From assembly GCA_043802925.1 (NCBI GenBank), contig JAZDKP010000220.1, positions 1-10,819 of the forward strand: a stretch of 10,819 bases of DNA, read 5' to 3'. Position 1 is the stretch's first letter. Each line of letters begins with the position of its first letter. Made by a program: the position numbers and the translations under genes. Positions 1-6,008 of the stretch are shown piece after piece. The notes beneath the pieces were generated by a model. It did no database searches, was not told the DNA's origin, and saw only the letters and a list, made by a program, of their open reading frames with translations. Source of the stretch: JAZDKP01 sp043802925 (GTDB taxonomy: Bacteria > Fibrobacterota > OXYB2-FULL-49-7 > JAEUSG01).

Positions 1-81
1 CATCCAGCTAAAATCGGGCCCGAAGATGACCCCTTTCCACTCCACGAGTAAGCGGGTGGATCGCTTGTCAGTGTCAAGCAT
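1..81 (-). CDS. possible 5' end of a divergent gene, running off the left edge
   Basis: On the minus strand an ATG complementary to 79-81 opens 27 codons that stay open to the window edge; a second in-frame ATG lies at 88-90. A minus-strand TATAAT (complement of 110-115) could be its -10 box. No ribosome site is visible and the product is not recognised. The competing reading is a plus-strand C-terminus ending at the TAA at 49-51. Either could be chance, because only about 50-80 bases can be judged. Confidence 0.2.
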   Translation of the reverse strand, partial: MLDTDKRSTRLLVEWKGVIFGPDFSWM

Positions 82-89
82 GCTTGACA
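72..89. promoter_or_regulatory. perfect 18-bp palindrome, candidate operator of the XRE/AbiEii module
   Basis: TGTCAAGCATGCTTGACA is identical to its reverse complement. Its right end supplies the TTGACA -35 box of the promoter for the gene at 129, so a bound dimer would block RNA polymerase. An imperfect extra half-site, GCTTGTCA at 63-70, matches GCTTGACA at 82-89 in 7 of 8 bases. XRE-type antitoxins commonly repress their own operon through such sites; binding by this particular protein is inferred. Confidence 0.65.
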
Positions 90-112
90 TTCATTCTGAT
101 TTAAACTAAATT
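84..112 (+). promoter_or_regulatory. sigma-70-type promoter of the XRE/AbiEii module
   Basis: A perfect TTGACA -35 (84-89) is followed, after a 17-bp spacer, by TAAATT (107-112, 4 of 6 matches to TATAAT). Transcription would start near 119, leaving a leader of about 10 nt. A GGGG at 119-122 is the only ribosome-site-like stretch before the start codon at 129. The -35 box sits inside the 18-bp palindrome. Confidence 0.55.
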
Positions 113-128
113 ATATCCGGGGTGTTTC

Positions 129-608
129 ATGTATGTCAGCACATTACAGATAATCATGAAGGCCAGGGGCCTTAATCAATCCGACATTTCAAGGATTGCC
201 GGTGTCAGCCGGCAGTCCGTTTCTCTCTGGTTGTCTCATGGCTCGGATTTTCAGAACATTCAAATATTGCATCTTATAAAACTCTCCAGCGCGTTGAATA
301 TATCCATCGATGTACTGGCCCGGCCCATGCCTTTACTGAGCGACCCGGACACCCGGCAATCGTTGTTCGCCGAGTTCTGCTGGGATTTTCTGTTTCCGGA
401 TATTGACACTTTTTTTGTCGCGCTGGTAAAACACCAATTGCCAGCCCTGGGACGACTGGTTGCCTGCCGCGGTCTTTTCGAATCCGCCTATCTGCTCGGT
501 TCTGTGGTCTGGAAAGGATACCCCGACTATTGCAAATACATTCACCCTGCCAAAAAAAAGGAATGTGACTATCTATGGAACTTTCACAAAAGCCGGATGT
601 CCGATTAG
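129..608 (+). CDS. XRE-family HTH protein, putative antitoxin and autorepressor of an AbiEii-type module
   Basis: This 159-residue protein probably neutralises, and represses transcription of, the nucleotidyltransferase toxin encoded next. Residues about 5-60 form a Cro/C1-type helix-turn-helix, with the pattern QSDISRIAGVSRQSVSLWL. Residues about 75-159 form a separate aromatic-rich C-terminal domain (WDFLFPDIDTFF, then WKGYPDY) that I do not recognise with certainty; its layout recalls the C-terminal domains of other HTH antitoxins paired with AbiEii toxins. The gene overlaps the toxin gene by 34 bp, which indicates translational coupling. The start at 129 fits the promoter just upstream but has only a weak GGGG ribosome site. 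HTH assignment is firm; the antitoxin role rests on context. It is not a classical AbiEi, whose N-terminal winged-helix domain differs. Confidence 0.8.
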   Translation: MYVSTLQIIMKARGLNQSDISRIAGVSRQSVSLWLSHGSDFQNIQILHLIKLSSALNISIDVLARPMPLLSDPDTRQSLFAEFCWDFLFPDIDTFFVALVKHQLPALGRLVACRGLFESAYLLGSVVWKGYPDYCKYIHPAKKKECDYLWNFHKSRMSD

Positions 609-1348
609 CCAAACGCGTGTTACCGGCTCCGCTCTACAGGGCTTTGTCCCATTTGTTTGCGCAAAACATCAGCGACTGCATTCTGGTCGGCGGTACGGCG
701 CTCAGTGGTTTTTATGCCGGCCACCGGCGTTCCGACGACCTTGATTTATTTGTTAAAGACGACGCTGCCTTCGCACAGGCACGGCTGGCCTTGAAATCGC
801 TGCAGAAGCTGGATACGCAAATTACGGAAACGGCCCGCAGCAACCAGTACGTTAAAGCCGTCTGCAATCTGGACAATCATTCCTTTACCGTGGACATTGT
901 TCTGGACGAGAATCTTTTTCGTGTCGGCGGTTTCAACCTATGCGAAAACAAGGTTGCCGTGGCGGACCTGGCGACGCTGTTCATGATGAAGTCCGCTGCG
1001 CTGCTGTCCCGATGCAGCGAAAAGGATTTGTATGACCTGGCCTGGCTGTTCGACAATCTTGAGAATATTTCGGTTTCGGATATGGTTGCCAAGGGCGTTA
1101 AAATTGACGCGGGAATAAAACCCGAGACCGTTTTGTATAGCGTTTCAAGCAGTCAAATCCGGAAAGAGGCCTGCGGTTTTTCGCTGGATCCGGATCTGGA
1201 CGCCAAAGCCGTCCATGCGCGGATTGAAAAATTCAGAAAACGGTTGATCCGCGAATTAACGGATTATATCCGTAACAACACAACATCCGGTTTAAAACCG
1301 ATTGTGGACACGCTCCGGAAATTATATTCTAAAGGCCAGCCTCGGTAA
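575..1348 (+). CDS. AbiEii/AbiGii-family nucleotidyltransferase toxin
   Basis: This 257-residue protein belongs to the AbiEii branch of the DNA polymerase beta-like nucleotidyltransferases. Known members transfer nucleotides to RNA targets, arrest growth and can give abortive infection against phage. The first motif is intact: VGGTALSGFYAGHRRSDDLDLF, with GGTALS at 39-44 and the metal-binding DLDLF at 55-59. A third acidic position is likely D107 in TVDIVLDE. The family's MK...SRCSEKDLYDL stretch is at about 138-155, so the enzyme looks active. The length is usual for short AbiEii proteins. The start lies inside the upstream XRE gene, with AAGGAA (558-563) as a rather distant ribosome site 11 nt away. 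The family is clear; the target RNA cannot be told from sequence. Confidence 0.87.
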   Translation: MELSQKPDVRLAKRVLPAPLYRALSHLFAQNISDCILVGGTALSGFYAGHRRSDDLDLFVKDDAAFAQARLALKSLQKLDTQITETARSNQYVKAVCNLDNHSFTVDIVLDENLFRVGGFNLCENKVAVADLATLFMMKSAALLSRCSEKDLYDLAWLFDNLENISVSDMVAKGVKIDAGIKPETVLYSVSSSQIRKEACGFSLDPDLDAKAVHARIEKFRKRLIRELTDYIRNNTTSGLKPIVDTLRKLYSKGQPR

Positions 1349-1420
1349 AGGGGTTTCTATAGCGCAATCTCCAATTGACGCAAATCGAAAACAGCTATGG
1401 ATTTTGATTTAATGATGAGT

Positions 1421-1426
1421 TATATT
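1421..1426 (+). promoter_or_regulatory. candidate -10 box giving a leaderless mntA transcript
   Basis: TATATT lies 7 bp before the mntA ATG (1434), so transcription would begin at or next to the start codon. The matching -35 position (TGGATT, 1398-1403) is poor, 3 of 6. No Shine-Dalgarno sequence precedes this gene, which is why a leaderless start is considered. An alternative -35, TTGACG at 1375-1380, has no good -10 at standard spacing. Confidence 0.25.
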
Positions 1427-1433
1427 AGTACAC

Positions 1434-1724
1434 ATGAACAATAGTGCTATCAAGCAAATCATTTCCTCCGCAAAATCGGAAATCCAATACCGGTTCAAAG
1501 CGGATGTCCGCGGTATTTTCGGTTCCTGTGCGCGGGGCGACATGACCGAATCAAGTGATGTTGACATTTTAGTGCATTTCCATGACGGGGCCACGCTGAT
1601 TGAACTTTCGGGTCTTGCGATGTATCTGACGGAACGGATTGGCCGGCCAGTGGACATTGTATCGGACCGGGCAATTCGTGAGGAAATCAGTTCAACAGTC
1701 TTAAACGAACTGGTTTCCGTATGA
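1434..1724 (+). CDS. mntA: MNT-family nucleotidyltransferase, MntA-type antitoxin
   Basis: This 96-residue minimal nucleotidyltransferase is the antitoxin half of a MntA/HepT module. In the characterised system the enzyme adds AMP to a tyrosine of the HEPN RNase and so silences it. The signature GS-X10-D-X-D is exact: G30-S31, then D42-V43-D44, within FGSCARGDMTESSDVDILV. The third acidic residue is probably D74 (RPVDIVSD). The length is typical and the enzyme appears intact. Its stop codon overlaps the start of the HEPN gene as ATGA (1721-1724), the usual tight coupling of these pairs. No ribosome site is visible before the ATG, so a leaderless transcript is possible. The partner gene is frameshifted, so this antitoxin may now be an orphan. 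Confidence 0.88.
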   Translation: MNNSAIKQIISSAKSEIQYRFKADVRGIFGSCARGDMTESSDVDILVHFHDGATLIELSGLAMYLTERIGRPVDIVSDRAIREEISSTVLNELVSV

Positions 1725-2064
1725 GCCCCCGGAATCCTGACCTTTACCTCAAAGACATACTTGAAGCCGCTGAAGGGATTCTCTCTTTCACTGCAAATAT
1801 GGATTATAACGGTTTTATTGGGGATGACAAAACATATAGCGCTGTTATTCGTAAGTTTGAGATTATCGGAGAAGCGGCCAAGAATATCCCTGAGCCAATC
1901 CGGGTCGAATCTCCTGACTTGCCTTGGAAGGAAATGGCGGCATGCGTGACCGGTTAATCCACGGATATTTTGGAGTGGATTCTAAAGTGGTTTGGGAAAC
2001 TGTTCGCACGCATATTCCCCGTCTTCAAACGGGAATCAAAGCGCTTCTCGAAAAGAATAAATAG
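1721..2064 (+). pseudogene. hepT: HepT-like HEPN RNase toxin (DUF86), broken by a one-base frameshift
   Basis: Read across one shift, this is a 114-residue HepT: 74 residues from 1721 (with the family stretch IRKFEIIGEAAKNIP and the PW before the active site), then 40 residues from 1942 to the TAG at 2062-2064. The second part begins MRDRLIHGYFGVD and carries the full RX4HXY motif (R-DRLI-H-G-Y), with the catalytic Arg/His and the Tyr that MntA modifies. In the original frame the protein runs only 78 residues, ending CVTG at the TAA at 1955-1957, and lacks the motif. One base appears to be missing near 1940-1942. ATG 1942 has AAGGAA (1928-1933) upstream, so the 40-residue piece could be translated separately. 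An assembly error is a simple alternative. Confidence 0.85.
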
Positions 2065-2083
2065 CTATTATTTCACCGGCTAC

Positions 2084-3337
2084 CTATCGCTTCGTTGCCT
2101 CTTCCTGCGCCACCCGCGCCCAGAGCGCAAGCGTTTCCGATTTTCCGTTGAGCGTATGAATATCACTTAGGTTCAAGTCCATGGGCATTTCTTTGGCCGC
2201 GTCCAACAGTCCGCGAATTTCCTTTCGCATGTCGCTTTCCGTCATCCCGAAGAGCACTTTGCCCGGGTGCGCATGCACTTCCATGACCGCCTTTCCCTGA
2301 AGCACTTCCACGGCGCGCGCAACAGTGGACCAGGGCGACACATGCTGGCGCCGGAGGTTGGGGAGGTGCTGGGTGTGGATGATTTTCTGGTCCAAGGTTT
2401 CACAGCCGTGATAATAGACGGTCTTCTGCGAGAAGTGGCGGGCCAGACGGCAGTTATAATCGTGGACGAATTCCTTGAACATGTCCGGGCCAAAGCCGGA
2501 CGAAGTTTGCGCGGAAACATAGGGCCACTCGTGACGCAGGCGCGGGGTGCGGTCATTGTTGCGGTTGCCGTGGGTCATGTGTGCGCAGTGGATGCGGTGT
2601 TCCAGGACCGGCTGGTAGTTGCCGCTCCGGTCCACGAGCTGCTGGTTGAGCCAGCCCTTTTTCTCGCGGAAAAGGTGCTGCTTCTCATAGGCGGACGTGA
2701 TGAAATCCATGAGCCGGTGAAGGTCGTCGGGGTCGTCGATGGCGTCCATCATAATCTGTTCGATGCCGCGCATTTCAGCTGCCATGTCAAAGGGCGAGGT
2801 GCCCAGGTTGTCGTGATAGGCGTAGATGTCGAGCCGGTTTTCGGTGAGCGCAAGCGCCTCCTCCTTTTTCCGGGCCCAGGCCGCCTCGTCAACCTCCCAG
2901 AGTGGCTCGGTGAGGATGGAAACGTCGATGGGGCCTTTCATGGAGGCGGCCAGGGCCGCGGCTTCCAGCGGATTGTGTGTGCCCGTGTGTTCGGTATTGA
3001 CCCCCCATCCGCGCTTTTTGAGCGTGGGGACCCAGAGCTTCATGAGCGGCCAGACAATATGGTCATCCGCCACGTTTTCCGCGGCCCAGATGACGCGGCG
3101 CAGGAAGAATTCGATTTCACGGGCCGTTTCCCCAACGCATTTACGGAAACCCGCGCCCAGGATGACGTCCCACTGCGGCCCGGGAATGCCTTCGTAATAG
3201 ACGGAGACCGGGGCTTTGACCGTGCCGCGCAGGTCCTGATGGTCGGCCCAGAGTTTTTTCTTTATTTCCTGTTCCGGCTTTCCGGCGAGTTCGAGGATTT
3301 TGTCCACCCACGGTACTAAAATTTCTTTGTCGGACAT
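2084..3337 (-). CDS. uroporphyrinogen decarboxylase (URO-D) superfamily protein, likely methyltransferase-type
   Basis: This 417-residue protein matches the pattern of the divergent URO-D relatives common in PVC and anaerobic bacteria. That superfamily also holds corrinoid-dependent methyltransferases such as MtaA and MtbA. Supporting stretches are the middle PFDMAAEMRGIEQIMMDAIDDPD (182-204), SSGFGPDMFKEFV (279-291), YYHGCETLDQKI (308-319), the SPW (334-336), and the C-terminal HAHPGKVLFG (355-364). H310-G-C312 could be part of a zinc site as in methylcobamide methyltransferases, but the complete H-X-C...C pattern is not obvious. GGAGG (complement of 3344-3348), 6 nt before the ATG, supports the start. 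It lies 58 bp behind the sigma-54 regulator on the same strand, probably co-transcribed. No corrinoid protein or reductive activator is nearby. Heme synthesis is unlikely; a specific substrate cannot be named. Confidence 0.75.
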   Translation of the reverse strand: MSDKEILVPWVDKILELAGKPEQEIKKKLWADHQDLRGTVKAPVSVYYEGIPGPQWDVILGAGFRKCVGETAREIEFFLRRVIWAAENVADDHIVWPLMKLWVPTLKKRGWGVNTEHTGTHNPLEAAALAASMKGPIDVSILTEPLWEVDEAAWARKKEEALALTENRLDIYAYHDNLGTSPFDMAAEMRGIEQIMMDAIDDPDDLHRLMDFITSAYEKQHLFREKKGWLNQQLVDRSGNYQPVLEHRIHCAHMTHGNRNNDRTPRLRHEWPYVSAQTSSGFGPDMFKEFVHDYNCRLARHFSQKTVYYHGCETLDQKIIHTQHLPNLRRQHVSPWSTVARAVEVLQGKAVMEVHAHPGKVLFGMTESDMRKEIRGLLDAAKEMPMDLNLSDIHTLNGKSETLALWARVAQEEATKR

Positions 3338-3395
3338 GAGGCGCCTCCGTTTGGATTATTCAGGACATTGAAAGTCAAATGACCTTTTGGAAAGT

Positions 3396-5771
3396 TCAGT
3401 CCTTTTTCCGCAGTCCATGTTTTTCCACCAATCGATAGAGGCTTCCGCGCCCGATTTTAAGGATGCGCGCCGCTTCGGAAAGATTGCCCTGCACGCTGTG
3501 AAGCGCGTTGGAAATCTGGGCGCGGGTTAATAGGCGGGGAGGGACGCGTCCGCTTTTGCGGCGAAGCGGTTGGGCCCGGAATTTATTATCGTGGAACAGG
3601 GGGGGCAAATCAACGGGTTTCAGTTCGGAACGGGTATTCATCAGCGCCATATGTTCCACCGTGTTTTTCAATTCCCGAATATTCCCGGGCCAGGGATAGC
3701 TTCGGAGCGCCTGCATGACCGGATCGGATACTTTTGGGACCGGGCGGTGGTTGGCCGTGCAAAAGCCTTTCAGGAAATACTCCACCAGATTTGGAATGTC
3801 ATCGGGCCGATCGCGCAAGGCCGGTACGGCAATCGTAATGCCGTTGATTCGGTAAAAAAGGTCCTCGCGGAACCGTCCTTTGCCCATGAGGGCCTGCAGG
3901 TTGGCGTTGGTGGCGCTGAGGATGCGCGCCTGGATTCCGATCGTTTGCATGCCGCCAATCCGTTCAAACTTCTTGTCCTGGAGCACGCGCAGCAGTTTGG
4001 CTTGCAGTAACACGTCAAGGTTGCCGATTTCGTCCAGGAAAATGGTGCCTCCGCCCGCGGCCTCCAAACGGCCCATTTTGCGATCAATGGCGCCGGTAAA
4101 GGCCCCTTTTTCGTGCCCAAAAAGCTCTGCCTCCAAAAGCGAGGGGGGCAGGGACGCGCAATCAACTTTGACGAAGGGCTCTTTGTTGCGCCGGCTGTTT
4201 TCATGAATCGCCCGGGCCACCAGATCCTTTCCGGTCCCGGTTTCGCCGGTGATGAGGATGTGCGCATCGGTATCCGCGACCGTACGAATCTGGGAAAGCA
4301 TTTTCCGCAGGGGAGGGCTTTGACCGATGAGGCCGCCCTCCGCCTTGTCCAACTGTTGTTGCAGGGCCTGGTGCGCCGTCATCAGGCGCGCGTGGGCGGT
4401 CCGCGTTCTTTCAAGGCTTTCGGCAATGCGCCGCAGCTGGGTGACGTCACGGAATTGCACGACCTGCATCGGTGTTCCGTCGATCGTTCGATCCAGAATC
4501 TGCATCTCGTAAACAGCGTCCGGGTAATAACGCATCCGGACGCCACTATCGTCAAGCCCCAACTTCAAAATATCGAGCCGTGATTTCCGCGAATATATTT
4601 TCAGGCCACGAAATTCGGTTTCCAGGCCGCAGCAAAAGCCAACGCCATCGATGGACGGATCGCACACGGGCGCAAGATCATAATACTCAAGGACGCCCTC
4701 GCCGTTTATGGACAGTGTCAACCGTCCCCCGATTTTTTCGACAATGCACGACACCCAGGCGTCCACGGCAACGGGCGGAATCTTGGCTGTCACCAGGTTG
4801 AACCCCTTTTTTTTCAGTATTACGCCATTGCCGTTGCCTGAAGGATCCGCGGCATTCTCCACGCCGATAAGATAACCGCTTTCATCGGGTGTATTTCCAT
4901 AGCCATTCCTTTTCCCGCACACAATGGTTGAAAAAGCCATTGTTTTCCGGCACCGAACCTGGAATTCTATCTTGATATCGCTGTCCGCCCGCACGCTCTT
5001 ATCGAGCATGGCGAACGAAAATCGTTGGCTTGAAGTTCCCGTCAGCGAGCCGGGGCCGGCCTTCCATTCTCCGTTGGGGCCGAATTGCCATGGGACCTCT
5101 TCGGTGGACTCCCGCCCGTCCGGGAACACAGGCCGCCAGGGCCTTTGGGAGTCGCGGGCGCATGCCTGCAAATAGCGCTTTTTTTCCGCGAGCCATGCCT
5201 GCACTTTTTCCCATTCCTTGTCGGCAAGGAAATCGCCTATCGGAATCCCGTGATAGGAGGGCAATTTGACAAAAGAGATGAATTGGAGGAAAAAGTTAAT
5301 GTTGTATTCGACGATGCGCCCCCGCCGATCCAGTGTCACGATGGGGCTCAGGCTGGATTCCAGGATATGGGCGGACAGGCGATGCGCATATAAAGTGAAG
5401 AAGGCCAGGAACAGATCCGGGCCGTTGGGCAAAACCTGGATCGTAACCTTGATAGAGTGGAGGTTTGCGCCAAAATAAGAGATATAAGGCCCCACTTTTT
5501 CAATGGCGGCCCCGGGTTTTAACCGAAGGTACGTTCCGGAAAGCTTGCCCGCGCGCAACAATGAACTTTTTCGGACAAACACTTCGTCATGAGGATCCAA
5601 AACCAGGGAATCAACGGCTTCGCCGACAATTTCATTCGGAAGATAGCCTAAAGTATTGCATAAAAAATCATTGGCATAAACAATTCTTCCCGTTTTATTG
5701 TAGCATAAGAATGGCGCGTCCAGTAAATTGATCAGATTATGAGGCGCTGAAAGTGGAACATGCTTGTCCAT
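3396..5771 (-). CDS. sigma-54-dependent enhancer-binding regulator with PAS and nested carbohydrate-binding-like domain
   Basis: This 791-residue cytoplasmic activator remodels sigma-54 RNA polymerase. The AAA+ core is complete: Walker A GETGTGKD (509-516), sigma-54 contact loop GAFTGA (556-561), Walker B GTIFLDEIG (575-583), ATNANL (620-625), arginine-finger region RFREDLFYRIN (633-643), and sensor II PWPGNIREL (693-701). A Fis-type HTH ends the protein (about 748-786, SEAARILKIGRGSLYRL). There is no receiver or GAF domain. A PAS domain occupies about 10-125 and a second PAS begins near 134 (SPIVTLDRRGRIVEYN). Residues about 212-395 form a concanavalin-like beta-sandwich resembling 3-keto-disaccharide hydrolase/LamG domains. 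PAS-like strands then resume (YEMQILDRTIDGTPMQVVQFRDVT, 421-444), followed by a helical linker (445-475). The beta-sandwich therefore appears inserted into PAS2. No good ribosome site precedes the ATG. The probable target promoter is divergent, upstream of 6009. Confidence 0.92.
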   Translation of the reverse strand: MDKHVPLSAPHNLINLLDAPFLCYNKTGRIVYANDFLCNTLGYLPNEIVGEAVDSLVLDPHDEVFVRKSSLLRAGKLSGTYLRLKPGAAIEKVGPYISYFGANLHSIKVTIQVLPNGPDLFLAFFTLYAHRLSAHILESSLSPIVTLDRRGRIVEYNINFFLQFISFVKLPSYHGIPIGDFLADKEWEKVQAWLAEKKRYLQACARDSQRPWRPVFPDGRESTEEVPWQFGPNGEWKAGPGSLTGTSSQRFSFAMLDKSVRADSDIKIEFQVRCRKTMAFSTIVCGKRNGYGNTPDESGYLIGVENAADPSGNGNGVILKKKGFNLVTAKIPPVAVDAWVSCIVEKIGGRLTLSINGEGVLEYYDLAPVCDPSIDGVGFCCGLETEFRGLKIYSRKSRLDILKLGLDDSGVRMRYYPDAVYEMQILDRTIDGTPMQVVQFRDVTQLRRIAESLERTRTAHARLMTAHQALQQQLDKAEGGLIGQSPPLRKMLSQIRTVADTDAHILITGETGTGKDLVARAIHENSRRNKEPFVKVDCASLPPSLLEAELFGHEKGAFTGAIDRKMGRLEAAGGGTIFLDEIGNLDVLLQAKLLRVLQDKKFERIGGMQTIGIQARILSATNANLQALMGKGRFREDLFYRINGITIAVPALRDRPDDIPNLVEYFLKGFCTANHRPVPKVSDPVMQALRSYPWPGNIRELKNTVEHMALMNTRSELKPVDLPPLFHDNKFRAQPLRRKSGRVPPRLLTRAQISNALHSVQGNLSEAARILKIGRGSLYRLVEKHGLRKKD

Positions 5772-5781
5772 GGATAATAAG

Positions 5782-5811
5782 TGTTCTAATTTGTTCTATT
5801 TAATTGTTCGA
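5782..5811. repeat. three short TGTTC repeats at about one-helix-turn spacing
   Basis: TGTTCTA occurs at 5782-5788 and 5792-5798, and the variant TGTTCGA (preceded by AT) at 5805-5811. The spacings are 10 and 13 bp. They lie 11-40 bp upstream of the minus-strand regulator gene, where a protein bound to one face of the DNA could control its promoter. Chance is possible because the region is AT-rich. Confidence 0.35.
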
Positions 5812-5867
5812 AAATCATTGGTAACTGATTGCAAAATAGATAATAATAGTGATGGCTTGATATGTAT

Positions 5868-5890
5868 TTGTGTCTTATTCTAAGACACAA
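5868..5890. promoter_or_regulatory. perfect inverted repeat, candidate enhancer (UAS) for the sigma-54 regulator
   Basis: Arms TTGTGTCTTA (5868-5877) and TAAGACACAA (5881-5890) are exact reverse complements around a 3-bp TTC centre. The centre lies about 105 bp upstream of the predicted start of transcription of the gene at 6009 and 108 bp upstream of the regulator's own start codon. Fis-type HTH dimers of enhancer-binding proteins bind such dyads at this distance. Between two divergent genes a terminator role is unlikely. Confidence 0.75.
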
Positions 5891-5916
5891 TGGATGCGCC
5901 GGCAGCCAAAATAATA

Positions 5917-5929
5917 CAACGGATTGATT
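5917..5929 (-). promoter_or_regulatory. candidate IHF binding site
   Basis: On the minus strand AATCAATCCGTTG fits the IHF consensus WATCAA-N4-TTR at every defined position. It sits between the inverted repeat and the -24/-12 promoter, at about -61, where IHF commonly bends DNA so that an enhancer-bound activator can touch sigma-54 polymerase. Whether this organism has IHF is unknown; HU could serve instead. Confidence 0.5.
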
Positions 5930-5956
5930 TCATTAAGATTAAGTCTTGAAAATATA

Positions 5957-5973
5957 TCGGCCCTGATATTGCA
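5957..5973 (+). promoter_or_regulatory. sigma-54 (-24/-12) promoter of the cyclodeaminase-family gene
   Basis: TCGGCCCTGATATTGCA has the invariant GG (5959-5960) and GC (5971-5972) with exactly 10 bp between them. The -12 part, TTGCA, is perfect; the -24 part reads CGGCCC against TGGCAC. Transcription should start near 5983-5984, about 25 nt before the ATG at 6009, leaving room for the AGGAGG at 5998-6003. A sigma-54 activator gene and a dyad lie directly upstream, which strengthens the call. Confidence 0.72.
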
Positions 5974-6008
5974 AATTATAGTTTCCATATTTAAAACAGG
6001 AGGCCTTC

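Noticed and set aside
554..560. A-AAA-AAG slippery heptamer at the end of the XRE gene, possibly making an XRE-AbiEii fusion by -1 frameshifting
   Set aside because: After a -1 shift the next codons are GGA, ATG and then TGA at 566-568, before the toxin start at 575, so no fusion protein would be made.
2267..3319. Long 350-codon open frame on the plus strand
   Set aside because: It is fully antisense to the URO-D-like gene, which has family motifs and a GGAGG ribosome site. Its translation shows no domain.
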